DNA of 64,000 nucleotides from CAZWDL01 sp964632995 (GTDB lineage: Bacteria > Bacteroidota > Bacteroidia > Chitinophagales > Saprospiraceae). A program made the position numbers and the translations under genes. The stretch spans positions 1 through 64,000 of the forward strand of contig CAZWDL010000007.1 of the NCBI GenBank assembly GCA_964632995.1, in the 5' to 3' direction. Position 1 is the stretch's first letter; each line of letters begins with the position of its first letter. The notes under the pieces are model-generated. The model did not search any database, had not been told where the DNA came from, and saw only the letters and a program-made list of their open reading frames with translations. Positions 17,325-26,081 of the stretch are shown here, piece by piece.

Positions 17325-17475
17325 GGCTATTCTGGGGCTAGCCGAGACGCCCATTCAAGAGCGGGGTAAAGGGGCCCACTCTTGAATTAGAGCATAGCCG
17401 GGGTTCTGTGACCGACAGCTTGCCCCGTACCCAAAGGGTCGGAGAGCAACGAAGGATAGCTCCGAAAGAGACCCT
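17325..17475. ncRNA. Candidate structured RNA: three consecutive hairpins
   Basis: Three stems follow one another in a gene-free region. HP1: arms 17353-17361 and 17379-17387, extended by three G-C pairs. HP2: CGGGG at 17399-17403 with CCCCG at 17423-17427, and an inner CTGT/ACAG stem. HP3: AGGGTC plus GGAG at 17435-17444 with CTCC at 17460-17463 and GACCCT at 17470-17475, with a GAAAGA bulge. A further GGCTAT/ATAGCC pair (17325-17330, 17394-17399) could enclose HP1. The single mismatch in HP1 (C-A) becomes G-U if the minus strand is transcribed, weakly favouring that strand. I recognise no known RNA family; it could be a leader, a small RNA or a repeat remnant. Confidence 0.35.
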
Positions 17476-17695
17476 GGAAAACTTAAATTAACTGTGTCCA
17501 GGTACTTCACCTAGTAAAATGAAATAAGGCGGCAAATAGTTGTTTGATATCACCGACGCATGCTCTCCCACCGGAAGCTGCTTTTCCAGCCCCCGGCTTA
17601 TGTTTTTTAAAGTAAATTTTAATAATGACAATAATTTGATTTTCATCCTGACAGACGCCCTGTTTACTCTTGTATATTTACTTAAAATTCCATCC

Positions 17696-18811
17696 ATGAG
17701 AACAATTATTTCCGTTTTTAGCCTAATGCTGTTTTTAGCAGCCTGCAGCCCGGGGCAAGAAGAGGCGGCCGAAGAAGAACGCGCCGCTTCCGAAATTACG
17801 GATACCCTGCGCTACGAACAGGAAATCCACCTGAACAACCTTCGCCAGCTGACCTTCGGCGGCGACAATGCCGAGGCTTACTTCAGCTATGACAATCAGT
17901 TTCTTGTCTTTCAGTCTAACTACGAACCCTGGGGTGTAGCCTGTGATCAGATTTTCTACATGCCCGTCAGTGGCTATACCGGCGAACAGCCCCCGATGCT
18001 GAGTACCGGCAAGGGCCGCACTACCTGTTCCTACTTTATGCCCGGGGATACCAGCATCCTCTATGCTTCTACCCACCTGGCCAATGAGGAGTGCCCCGAA
18101 ACACCCCGCACGGTGAACGGCAAATACGTCTGGCCCATCTACGAAGGCTATGACATCTTCGTCGCCGATCTGGAGGGCAACATCACCCAACAGCTGACCG
18201 ACTATCCCGGCTATGATGCTGAAGCCACCATCTCGCCGGATGGTAAAAAGATTGTTTTTACTTCCATGCGTTCTGGTGATCTGGAGCTTTATACCATGGA
18301 TATAGACGGCTCCAATCTCCTTCAGGTGACCGACGAGCTCGGCTACGACGGCGGCGCCTTCTTCTCTCCCGACGGCAGCAAACTGGTCTTCCGCGCCTCC
18401 CGCCCTCAAACAGCTGAGGAGCAGCAAACCTATAAAAATCTGCTGGCGCAAGGGTTGGTGCAGCCCACCGATATGGAGATCTTCGTCTGTAATGTCGACG
18501 GTTCTGATATGCAGCAGATCACCGATCTGGGCGGCGCCAACTGGGCGCCTTACTTTCATCCCGCCGGCGAGCAGATACTTTTTTCCACTAATCACCACGC
18601 GGAGGGAGGACGCACTTTCAATATTTTCGCCATCGACCTGGATGGCAGCAATTTGCGTCAAATCACCTACGACAAAGTTTTCGATGCCTTCCCCATGTTT
18701 TCCCATGACGGTAAGCAACTGGTCTTCTCCTCCAATCGCAATAACGGTGGATCGCGGAGCACCAATATTTTTATAGCCGACTGGAAAGAGCACGGCGAAG
18801 CGAAAAAATAA
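17696..18811 (+). CDS. TolB-like beta-propeller lipoprotein
   Basis: A 371-residue protein from ATG 17696; the signal peptide MRTIISVFSLMLFLAACSP with a lipobox (LAAC) identifies this start. The body is built of PD40/WD40-like repeats with the recurring pattern ISPDGKKIVFTSMRSGD, FSPDGSKLVFRAS and FSHDGKQLVFSSNRNN, each followed by YTMDIDGSNLLQVT-type strands. That makes a beta-propeller similar to the C-terminal part of TolB. It is probably anchored at the membrane and binds a partner protein or ligand; no enzyme motif is visible. The GH1 glycosidase gene lies 153 bp downstream. Confidence 0.88.
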   Translation: MRTIISVFSLMLFLAACSPGQEEAAEEERAASEITDTLRYEQEIHLNNLRQLTFGGDNAEAYFSYDNQFLVFQSNYEPWGVACDQIFYMPVSGYTGEQPPMLSTGKGRTTCSYFMPGDTSILYASTHLANEECPETPRTVNGKYVWPIYEGYDIFVADLEGNITQQLTDYPGYDAEATISPDGKKIVFTSMRSGDLELYTMDIDGSNLLQVTDELGYDGGAFFSPDGSKLVFRASRPQTAEEQQTYKNLLAQGLVQPTDMEIFVCNVDGSDMQQITDLGGANWAPYFHPAGEQILFSTNHHAEGGRTFNIFAIDLDGSNLRQITYDKVFDAFPMFSHDGKQLVFSSNRNNGGSRSTNIFIADWKEHGEAKK

Positions 18812-18964
18812 GTATATTGAAAGTGGCTTTCAGGCGCCGCCTGACTTCACAACCGCAAAGATAGACCGCATAGTTTTATGGTAACGGTATTGCAGCACTT
18901 TCAGAACTTCTAAAACTCCGGCATCCCAGGCATGGGGGCAAGCGATGAAAAGTAGGACTACATC

Positions 18965-20146
18965 ATGGAATTTGTTTTTCCAGAAAGTTTCCTGTTTGGT
19001 ACGGCCACTTCCGCGGCGCAGATCGAAACGGCTCACGGCCATCAGTTTGAAGGACTGGAGGCCAGTGACGGCTTTGTCTTTGAGCGCACCATCGATCATG
19101 AGCAGCGGCGAAGTGAAGACCTGGAATACATCCGCCAATTTGGAAGTACCTATCGCTGCAGCCTAAACTGGGCCAGGCTGCAACCGGAACCTTTGTCTCC
19201 CTTTAACAGGGAGGTGGTGGACGAATACCGGCAATTTTTTCAGGAACTCCGCAACTCGGATATGAAGCTGATGCTGGTGCTCTACCACTTCGCTCATCCC
19301 CGTTGGTTCGAAGACGAAGGCGCCTGGGAGCAGGAATGCAATATCAATTACTTTATCGACTTCACCCGCCGCTGTATCGATCACTTTGGGGACTATATAT
19401 CTTACTGGAACACCTTCAATGAGCCCAATGCTTACGTGGCTATGGCCTACCTGCTGGGGCGCTTCCCGCCCTTTCGGCGCCGCAAACTATTTACGGCCGA
19501 CCGTGTACTGCGACACATGGGCGCCGCGCATGATGTTTTATACGATCTCATAAAATTCAGCTATCCGGAAGCCCCGGCAGGCATCGCCCACAGCGTCGCC
19601 TGGTTTGATGCTGTGAACTGGCTGGGGAAAATCCCCGCCGGACTCTGCCACTGGTGGTACAACCGCCGCGCCGCCAGGTCCTTTCGCAAAACCGATTTCT
19701 GGGGGCTTAACTACTACGCCTACGTGCCTTTCGATCCCCGCCCGGTCACCGAAATCGAACGCCCGGGGCAGCTGGATAAACTGGGAATCAAACACGATCA
19801 AATGTGGGGCCTGCGGCCGGAAGGACTGGGGCGCTTTCTTCGCCTGTTTGCAAAACGCTATAATAAACCGGTCATGGTGACCGAACGCGGTATTTGTACC
19901 GAAGACGATCAAAAGCGAATCGAAGCCATACAGACCGATCTGCGCATCTGCCGCGAAGTGCTCGACGAGGGCATCGACCTGTTGGGCTATATTCACTGGA
20001 GCACTTTCGATAATTTCGAATGGCTCTTGGGTCCTTCCTACCGCTTCGGATTAGTCCGCATTAACTTGTACACCAAAGAACGAAAAATGACCAAGGCCGG
20101 TGAATTCTACCGGCAGGTCGCCCAGAATAAAAGCATTAGTCTGTAG
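18965..20146 (+). CDS. Glycoside hydrolase family 1 enzyme (beta-glycosidase)
   Basis: A 393-residue cytoplasmic protein without signal peptide. GH1 hallmarks are clear: FLFGTATSAAQIE at the N-terminus, acid/base Glu153 in NTFNEPN, nucleophile Glu307 in VTERG, and HWSTFDNFEW near the C-terminus. It probably hydrolyses beta-glucosides or related disaccharides with retention. At 393 residues it is shorter than typical GH1 enzymes (about 440-480). The VTERG variant of the usual TENG motif occurs in several subfamilies. Its stop is 4 bp before the PorV-like gene, suggesting co-transcription. Confidence 0.92.
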   Translation: MEFVFPESFLFGTATSAAQIETAHGHQFEGLEASDGFVFERTIDHEQRRSEDLEYIRQFGSTYRCSLNWARLQPEPLSPFNREVVDEYRQFFQELRNSDMKLMLVLYHFAHPRWFEDEGAWEQECNINYFIDFTRRCIDHFGDYISYWNTFNEPNAYVAMAYLLGRFPPFRRRKLFTADRVLRHMGAAHDVLYDLIKFSYPEAPAGIAHSVAWFDAVNWLGKIPAGLCHWWYNRRAARSFRKTDFWGLNYYAYVPFDPRPVTEIERPGQLDKLGIKHDQMWGLRPEGLGRFLRLFAKRYNKPVMVTERGICTEDDQKRIEAIQTDLRICREVLDEGIDLLGYIHWSTFDNFEWLLGPSYRFGLVRINLYTKERKMTKAGEFYRQVAQNKSISL

Positions 20147-20150
20147 CCTC

Positions 20151-21050
20151 ATGAAAAAATCGCTTTTTCTCCTGATGCTCCCTTGTCTGATTGACGGGGT
20201 GACTTTTCAGTCGCCCCGTCAATTGATCCGCATGGTGCTCCCCCTATTCCTTTTTACCAGCCTCAACGCCCAGGACGGCTACCCCGGCATCGCCGGCGCC
20301 CGCGGACTGGCCATGGGCCACAGTGGGATGATATTCACCGATATTCACAGTCTCTTTTCCAATCCGGCCGGACTGGCGCGCCTTGAGCAGTTTTCTGCGG
20401 TTGCCACTGCCGAACAGCGCTTCCTGGTGCAGGAGATGCGGCAGATATCCGCGGCTGCCGGACTGCCCGTGGCCGGAGGCGCGGTCGGCCTCCGCGTCCA
20501 GTATTACGGCTTCGACCTTTACAACGAGCAGCAGATCGGACTGACCTACGCCCGCCGACTCAGCGAAAGCTTTCAGATGGGCGCCCAGTTCATCTACTTC
20601 GGCAATCGCATTCCTTCGTACGGCAACCGGCACCTGGTTACCTTCCAGTTCGGTCTGCAGGCGCAACTGTTCCCCCAGCTCCAGATTGGGGCCGGGGTTT
20701 ACAATCCATTGCGCCTGGAACGCAGTGAGGAGGGGGAACTGCTCCCTACCCTCTTTAGCCTCGGTATAGGCTATACCCCCTCTCCGCAATTGCTCATGAC
20801 CCTGGAGGCCGAAAAAGACATCGATTTCCCCGTCCGCGTTAAGGGCGGCGTCGAGTACCACATCACCGAACCGCTGCTGCTCCGCATCGGGGCGGCCACC
20901 AACCCCAGTCTCTTCACCTTCGGTTTCGGGCTGCGACTCAAAAACAACATCGGCATTGACCTGGCGAGTTCCTGGCATCAGTTTCTGGGCTTTACGCCGG
21001 GGATTAGCCTGTTGTACGCCGGAAGCAACAATATACGGGCAGGCAACTGA
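20151..21050 (+). CDS. PorV/PorQ-like outer-membrane beta-barrel protein
   Basis: A 299-residue protein from ATG 20151, 4 bp after the GH1 stop. After the signal sequence it has the PorV/PorQ pattern GARGLAMGHSGMIFTDIHSL, FSNPAGLARL and alternating barrel strands to the end. Such proteins act with type IX secretion or as small outer-membrane channels. The signal region is odd: MKKSLFLLMLPC is followed by 12 residues encoded by a palindromic repeat (20190-20223), then a second hydrophobic run (MVLPLFLFTSLNAQ). Translation could instead begin at ATG 20232, giving a short signal peptide without basic residues. Confidence 0.8.
   Translation: MKKSLFLLMLPCLIDGVTFQSPRQLIRMVLPLFLFTSLNAQDGYPGIAGARGLAMGHSGMIFTDIHSLFSNPAGLARLEQFSAVATAEQRFLVQEMRQISAAAGLPVAGGAVGLRVQYYGFDLYNEQQIGLTYARRLSESFQMGAQFIYFGNRIPSYGNRHLVTFQFGLQAQLFPQLQIGAGVYNPLRLERSEEGELLPTLFSLGIGYTPSPQLLMTLEAEKDIDFPVRVKGGVEYHITEPLLLRIGAATNPSLFTFGFGLRLKNNIGIDLASSWHQFLGFTPGISLLYAGSNNIRAGN
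20190..20223 (+). repeat. Palindromic repeat copy 1, within coding sequence
   Basis: Arms ATTGACGGGGTGAC (20190-20203) and GTCGCCCCGTCAAT (20210-20223) with a 6-base loop. Thirteen pairs are canonical and one is U-G in the plus-strand RNA, the coding sense of the host gene. It lies in frame inside the signal-peptide region of the PorV-like gene and encodes IDGVTFQSPRQ. Confidence 0.85.
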
Positions 21051-21149
21051 GTAAGAGAGTGTTGCCCCCTGATGCCGGAACGTAGAACAAAAAGTCCCAA
21101 AAATTTGCGATGTTTAGGTGAAAAAAACGCCTCTCATCTACCTTCACCT

Positions 21150-22652
21150 ATGCATTCTACCGCTGAAGATACCTCATCAAGCACCGGCCTTTCCCGCCGG
21201 CTCGGCCTGCTTGGCCTGGCCGCCACCGGTATTTGTTCCATGCTCGGCGCCTCCGTCTACGTAGTGCCCTTTATGATTCAACGCAACGTGCCTGGTATCG
21301 GGCCCTATGTGCTGCCGGCATTTCTATTCGCCGCTGTGCCAGCGCTTCTGGCGGCCCTATCCTACGCCATCCTGGCCTCGGCGATGCCAAGAGCAGGCGG
21401 CAGTTACATCTATGCCAGTCGCGGGCTTCACCCCTATCTCGGCTTTGTCGCCAGCTTTTCGCAGTGGTTCGGGCTGTCGATCGCCATTGGAGTCATTTCG
21501 TATATCATCATTCCTTTTCTGCGGGACATTGCCGGCGCCGTCGGATGGATGGAAACCGCCGCTCTTCTCGACACGGGCGCGATCCGGGTGGAATTAGCGC
21601 TGGTGCTGCTCTGGTGTTTCGTGTGGGTAAATATGCGTGGCGTCCGCTTCTACGAGCGCACTCTGATCCCGTTGATGGTGCTGATGTTCAGCCTGGGAGC
21701 GATCGTCATTGTCGTCGGATTTTCATTCGAACAGGCGGATTTTGCGGCAGCCGTTCTCCGGCAGGAGGACCGGACGGTTCCCACCGGGCTGGAAACTCCT
21801 TTTCGCATCGAGATATTCCTGGCCGCCGCGGCGCTGCTATTTTCCAGCTTTATTGGCTTTGATTCCATAGCGCAGGCCGGCGGAGAGGCGCGCCGGCCAA
21901 ACCGGAATCTTCCCCTGGCCATCGGTATTGCGGTGGTAACCGTCGGAACATTCTATATGCTGTTCACAGCGGCTGTCTACCACGCCGTCCCCTGGCCCTT
22001 CGTCGCCGAAGAGGCGCTGAATCAGGACATCACCGCTCCCGGATTGCTGCGCTATCTTCTGCCGGCAGGCTGGGCCGTGGCCATCGTCGGCGGTGCGGCT
22101 ATCGCCCTGATCAACGACCTGCCGGCCATGTTGCTGGCGGTTTCTCGGCTCATGTTCGCCTGGGCTGAAGACGGTATCTTTCCCCGCCGGATCGCACGCG
22201 TACATCCGCAGCACCATACGCCGCATATCGCGCTGCTGCTCAGCGGAGGAATGGCCACCATCGGCATCCTGGGCAGTCACTTCGCGGGCGATTTTTTCCT
22301 CGGCATCGACATCATGGTCACCTCCATGTTAGTCAACTTCCTGCTCATGTGCGCCACGGTCATCGCCCTACCCCACCGCAATGCAGCCATCGCCGCTCAG
22401 GTGCAGGTGCTGCGGAATCGCCGTCCGCAGCTAATCCTGGCCGGTCTGGGCCTCTTACTGCTCAGCGGCTTTCTGGTCATCCACCTCTGGAAAGACCTAA
22501 CGGCGGAAGCGGATGCCTGGTACTTTCATTCGACACCGGTCTGGGGAATCGTCATGCTATTGGCCACAGCTATTTACTTTTGGGAGCGGCGAAAACTGAA
22601 AAAAGCAGGGATAGATGTGAAAGCGTTATTTTTGAAGCTTCCACCGGAATGA
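21150..22652 (+). CDS. APC-superfamily amino acid permease
   Basis: A 500-residue inner-membrane transporter from ATG 21150 (MHSTAEDTSSSTGLSRRLGL); upstream codons from 21072 lack family likeness. The first helix holds the glycine-rich AATGICSMLGASVYVVP substrate-binding segment, followed by RAGGSYIYASRGL and SSFIGFDSIAQAGGEARRPNRNLP, both standard in this superfamily. About 12 membrane spans are expected. The amino acid or amine substrate cannot be read from sequence. Confidence 0.9.
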   Translation: MHSTAEDTSSSTGLSRRLGLLGLAATGICSMLGASVYVVPFMIQRNVPGIGPYVLPAFLFAAVPALLAALSYAILASAMPRAGGSYIYASRGLHPYLGFVASFSQWFGLSIAIGVISYIIIPFLRDIAGAVGWMETAALLDTGAIRVELALVLLWCFVWVNMRGVRFYERTLIPLMVLMFSLGAIVIVVGFSFEQADFAAAVLRQEDRTVPTGLETPFRIEIFLAAAALLFSSFIGFDSIAQAGGEARRPNRNLPLAIGIAVVTVGTFYMLFTAAVYHAVPWPFVAEEALNQDITAPGLLRYLLPAGWAVAIVGGAAIALINDLPAMLLAVSRLMFAWAEDGIFPRRIARVHPQHHTPHIALLLSGGMATIGILGSHFAGDFFLGIDIMVTSMLVNFLLMCATVIALPHRNAAIAAQVQVLRNRRPQLILAGLGLLLLSGFLVIHLWKDLTAEADAWYFHSTPVWGIVMLLATAIYFWERRKLKKAGIDVKALFLKLPPE

Positions 22653-22755
22653 AACCGGAAACCGGAAATTTCACCCGACCATGCGAAGCTCGGGCGGGAG
22701 GAAACAAGAAAATGGAAAGCGGAACAATCAAAATATTTTAACCTTGAAGAAAACA

Positions 22756-24210
22756 ATGAACTATACCCAACTCGCAGCGGATCTTCACATCTCCCGTGTC
22801 CTTACGGGCCTCTGGCAGGTGGCCGATATGGAACGCGACGGCAACGCCCTCGATCTCGACGAAGCGGCGCGGGCGATGGCGCCTTATGTCGAAGCCGGGT
22901 TTACCACCTTCGATATGGCCGACCACTACGGATCGGCGGAGAAGATTGCCGGAATTTTCAAAAAGAAATACGCTCCGGACAAGGACGTGCAACTACTGAC
23001 CAAGTGGGTGCCGGAACCTGGTAAACTGATCCGTGAGGATGTATCCGAAGCCGTGCAGCGTTCTCTCGACCACCTAAAGGTTGAGGCAATCGACCTTTTT
23101 CAGTTCCACGCCTGGAACTACGCCGATCCCAGCTGGCTCGACGGGCTCTACTGGCTGCAGGAACTACGTCAGGAAGGACTGATCCGCCATCTGGGCCTCA
23201 CCAATTTTGACACGGATCATCTTCGGATTGTCGTAAACAGCGGCATCGATATCGTCTCCAACCAGGTTTGCTATTCCCTGCTGGATCAGCGCGCCCGGAA
23301 CGCGATGACGGAACTCTGCCTCGATCACAACATCAAGATTCTCGCCTTCGGCACCATTGCCGGCGGTTTTCTCACCGAGCACTGGCTCGGCCAACCCGAA
23401 CCGGATATTGAAGACTTGTCGACCTGGTCGCAGATGAAATACAAACGGTATATCAACGTGTCCGGCAGATGGGAGGTATTCCAGAACCTACTACAAGTTC
23501 TGGACGAAATCGCCCGGAAAAAGGAGTGTTCCATCGCCAATATCGCCAGCGGTTATATTCTGGAGCAGCCGGCTGTTGGTGGCGTCATTCTCGGCGCCCG
23601 GCTCGGTGAGAGCGAACACATCGAGGAAAACAAAAAGCTTTTCGACTTCTCACTTGATGAGGAGAGCCAAGCTGCCATTGAAGCTGCGCTGGCCCGCCTC
23701 TCCCCCATTCCCGGCGACTGCGGCGACGAATACCGCCGCCCGCCATTCCTCACCGCCTCGGGCGATCTGAGTCATCACCTGGAGGAATTTCCCCCACCTT
23801 ACCCGGTCAAGACCGATAGCAACGGCCGCCGCCGCGTCCTCAGCGGTACGCACTGGGAGGAACTGGCCGGTTACTGCCGCGCCGTCCGGGTAGGTGACCA
23901 CATCCATGTTTCCGGCACCACCGCCACCCACGGCATCCGGATTATAGGCGGCGAAGATCCGGCCGCACAGGCTCATTTTGTCATCGACAAAATCGAAGGG
24001 GCGCTGCAATCGCTCGACAGCCGACTGGAGGACGTCGTGCGGACGCGCGTATTCGTCAATGACATCAAGGACTGGGAGGCGGTCGCCCGCGCTCACGGAG
24101 CCCGCTTCGGCCATATTCAGCCGGCTAATACGCTGGTGCAGGCCAAACTCGTCGGTGAGGGGTACCTGGTGGAGATCGAGGTGGAGGCCGTGGTGGGAGA
24201 AAAGGGGTAA
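22756..24210 (+). CDS. Aldo/keto reductase fused to a C-terminal Rid domain
   Basis: A 484-residue cytoplasmic protein. ATG 22756 (MNYTQLAADLHISRVLTGLWQ) fits the AKR barrel start; the frame opening at 22681 adds unlikely sequence. Residues about 10-330 are an aldo/keto reductase with the catalytic residues in place: Asp53 and Tyr58 (FDMADHYG), Lys in LLTKW and His in FQFHAWNY. Residues about 350-484 form a Rid/YjgF domain (AVRVGDHIHVSGTTA, DVVRTRVFVND, PANTLVQAKLVGEGYLVEIEVEAV). One polypeptide would carry NAD(P)H-dependent carbonyl reduction and imine-deaminase-like chemistry. The tail keeps EIEVEA, but the usual catalytic Arg position reads Gln-Ala-Lys, so the Rid part may be a binding domain. 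Confidence 0.88.
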   Translation: MNYTQLAADLHISRVLTGLWQVADMERDGNALDLDEAARAMAPYVEAGFTTFDMADHYGSAEKIAGIFKKKYAPDKDVQLLTKWVPEPGKLIREDVSEAVQRSLDHLKVEAIDLFQFHAWNYADPSWLDGLYWLQELRQEGLIRHLGLTNFDTDHLRIVVNSGIDIVSNQVCYSLLDQRARNAMTELCLDHNIKILAFGTIAGGFLTEHWLGQPEPDIEDLSTWSQMKYKRYINVSGRWEVFQNLLQVLDEIARKKECSIANIASGYILEQPAVGGVILGARLGESEHIEENKKLFDFSLDEESQAAIEAALARLSPIPGDCGDEYRRPPFLTASGDLSHHLEEFPPPYPVKTDSNGRRRVLSGTHWEELAGYCRAVRVGDHIHVSGTTATHGIRIIGGEDPAAQAHFVIDKIEGALQSLDSRLEDVVRTRVFVNDIKDWEAVARAHGARFGHIQPANTLVQAKLVGEGYLVEIEVEAVVGEKG

Positions 24211-24289
24211 TAATTTGCCCACCTGCCTACAAAGAGATCCCCTAGCAAAGTTTATTGAAAAAATATTTTTTAAAAACAGTCGCTTTCAT

Positions 24290-24312
24290 CCCATTGGCTG
24301 AAGACCAATGGG
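24290..24312 (+). terminator. Hairpin with short T-run after the AKR-Rid gene
   Basis: Perfect 8-bp stem CCCATTGG/CCAATGGG (24290-24297, 24305-24312) with a 7-base loop, followed by TTTT. It sits 80 bp after the AKR-Rid stop and is a plausible terminator, or a dispersed repeat. Confidence 0.45.
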
Positions 24313-24353
24313 TTTTACGCTCAACTATATAAAGGTTACCTTAGTACTTCATC

Positions 24354-24378
24354 TCACAGGAAAGGCTTAAGCCTGTGA
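24354..24378. repeat. Hairpin upstream of mqnB
   Basis: TCACAGG (24354-24360) pairs with CCTGTGA (24372-24378), and an inner AGGCTT/AAGCCT palindrome overlaps the loop. It ends 18 bp before the mqnB start codon, so in an mRNA starting upstream it could fold in the leader. Confidence 0.45.
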
Positions 24379-24396
24379 TACGATAACATATTGATT

Positions 24397-25071
24397 ATGA
24401 ACCTCCTCCTTGTCGCCGCCACCCCCTACGAAGTGGCGCCTTTAAAAGACTACCTCGACCAGCAATTCGTCGAATATGCGCCCTCACAGTATCAGAAGGG
24501 CGAGTTGAGCCTGGGTTTGCTCATCACCGGCGTGGGAATGCCCCTGACGGCCTACGCGCTCGGGCGCATCTTTGCCGGTAAGCGCTACGAGCTGGCCATC
24601 AATGCCGGCATTGCCGGGGCTTTTAACCGGGAACTGGAGCTGGGTGAGGTCGTTCAGGTGATCTCCGAACGCTTTGGCGACCTGGGCGTGGAGGAAGCCG
24701 ACGGCAGCTTTACGGATGTGCACCAGTTGGGGCTGATCGATTCCGGTCAGGGGCCCTTTCAGCATGGAGTGCTGCGCAATTCGGAGTCCGACAAGTTTGA
24801 GTTCCTCCCCAAGGCCCACGGCATCAGCGTCAACAAAGTACACGGCTATCCACCCAGCATCGAAAGAATTCAGAAAAAATACGAGGTCGATGTAGAATCG
24901 ATGGAAGGCGCCGCCTTTTTTTATGCCTGCCTGGCTTCTCAGATTCCCTTCCTGGAGATCCGCGCCGTTTCCAACTACGTCGAGGCCCGTAACCGGGAGA
25001 ACTGGCAGGTGGAGAAGGCGATCCGGAATCTGAATGAGGTGCTGGCAGGGATGGCCAAGATGTTTATCTGA
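24397..25071 (+). CDS. mqnB: Futalosine hydrolase
   Basis: A 224-residue cytoplasmic nucleosidase from ATG 24397. It belongs to the phosphorylase/MTA-nucleosidase fold: NLLLVAATPYEVAPL at the start, GVGMPLTAYALGR, INAGIAGAF, and VESMEGAAFFYAC with the substrate-binding Met-Glu. The final AVSNYVEARN matches the catalytic-Asp region of nucleosidases with Asn here, as in futalosine hydrolases. It releases hypoxanthine from futalosine in the alternative menaquinone pathway. Its stop is 1 bp from the end of the convergent EamA gene. MTA/SAH nucleosidase is the main alternative. Confidence 0.82.
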   Translation: MNLLLVAATPYEVAPLKDYLDQQFVEYAPSQYQKGELSLGLLITGVGMPLTAYALGRIFAGKRYELAINAGIAGAFNRELELGEVVQVISERFGDLGVEEADGSFTDVHQLGLIDSGQGPFQHGVLRNSESDKFEFLPKAHGISVNKVHGYPPSIERIQKKYEVDVESMEGAAFFYACLASQIPFLEIRAVSNYVEARNRENWQVEKAIRNLNEVLAGMAKMFI

Positions 25072-25072
25072 T

Positions 25073-26005
25073 TCAAAATGACTTCTGCTTCTGCAGCGTC
25101 ACCAGTAAGACGCCGGCAATCACCACCAGGGCGCCCACCCACTGCATACTTCCCAGGCGCTCCTCCAGGAAGATATAGGCCAGAATAATTGTTGATACCG
25201 GACTCACACTGCCGATGATCGCCGTATTGCCGGCCCCAATCACCCGAATGCCTTCCGAGATAAGGAAAGACGGTAGAACCGTGGAAATTAAAGCCATCAG
25301 CAGCGCCAGCCCGTAAACCTCCCACGGAAAATGAAACAAAGCCCAACGGTACTGAATACCGTGATGAATGATCACTGCGCCGGCTGCCGCCATCATGGCG
25401 TAAGAGGTAAAGCGCCAGGTGCCGATCCGGGGTAGCAGGCTGCCGCTGCCCATCAGATAAATCGCATAGGCCAGGGCTCCCAGCAGTACCAGCCCCGTGC
25501 CGAGCAGAAAATCCTCCCGCTCAGGCATCAGCAAGTTTTCGGAAAAGACAATCCCTATGCCGGCGTAGGTGAGCAGCAAGGCCAGGGTCTGATTGCGGGT
25601 AATGGGTTTGCCCAAAAAGATGGCAGATAAAATAACCACCAGCGTCGGATAGATAAAGAGAATAATACGCTCCAGACTGGCGCTGATATACTGTAGCCCG
25701 AGAAAGTCGAACAGACTGGCCAGATAATATCCGATCACGCCGAACAATACGATCAGTGCCAAGTCCTTTTTACCAGGCGACATATAAGCTTTCGACAGGC
25801 GACCGGTAGCATAGGTAACGATAAACAAGTAAAATGGTAGGGAGAAAAGCATGCGCAAGGTAAGCAGAGAAACACTTTCTACACCGTATTGATAGGCGAG
25901 CTTGATAATCACCGCCTTTGCTGAAAGGCATATCGCACCAATCAGTACAAGCAATCCGGCAAGCAACTGATGCCGGCCGGAGGATAGGGAAGTACTGTTG
26001 TCCAT
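25073..26005 (-). CDS. EamA/DMT-family permease
   Basis: A 310-residue inner-membrane protein with about ten hydrophobic segments in two EamA repeats (residues about 15-150 and 165-300). GALAYAIYLMGSG and the closing VGALVVIAGVLLVTLQKQ are typical of the drug/metabolite transporter superfamily. Substrate unknown. The ATG at 26005 is preceded 4 bases away by a TACCTTTG promoter element. Confidence 0.9.
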   Translation of the reverse strand: MDNSTSLSSGRHQLLAGLLVLIGAICLSAKAVIIKLAYQYGVESVSLLTLRMLFSLPFYLFIVTYATGRLSKAYMSPGKKDLALIVLFGVIGYYLASLFDFLGLQYISASLERIILFIYPTLVVILSAIFLGKPITRNQTLALLLTYAGIGIVFSENLLMPEREDFLLGTGLVLLGALAYAIYLMGSGSLLPRIGTWRFTSYAMMAAAGAVIIHHGIQYRWALFHFPWEVYGLALLMALISTVLPSFLISEGIRVIGAGNTAIIGSVSPVSTIILAYIFLEERLGSMQWVGALVVIAGVLLVTLQKQKSF

Positions 26006-26009
26006 GGCG

Positions 26010-26017
26010 CAAAGGTA
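26010..26017 (-). promoter_or_regulatory. Candidate -7 element (TACCTTTG) for the EamA gene
   Basis: A perfect TAnnTTTG match on the minus strand, 4 bases before the ATG at 26005. With a normal start distance the transcript would be leaderless or nearly so. Confidence 0.45.
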
Positions 26018-26081
26018 AGCGTTGTCCCCGTGGCAATTCAGCCCGAATTAGCAGTTTTTACGATCTGCTGAGCATCAAGCA

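Larger units (their letters stand above)
17244..17695. other. 452-bp divergent intergenic region
   Basis: This separates lipB (minus) from the TolB-like gene (plus). It holds the lipB promoter candidate, the three-hairpin element, and an AT-rich stretch before 17696 with a near-consensus TATATTTA that could serve the plus-strand gene. The plus-strand frame is open from 17540, but its first 52 codons look non-coding and are not included in the gene. Confidence 0.5.

Noticed and set aside
17540..17695. 52-residue extension of the TolB-like lipoprotein
   Set aside because: It would bury the lipoprotein signal peptide inside the protein; ATG 17696 fits far better.
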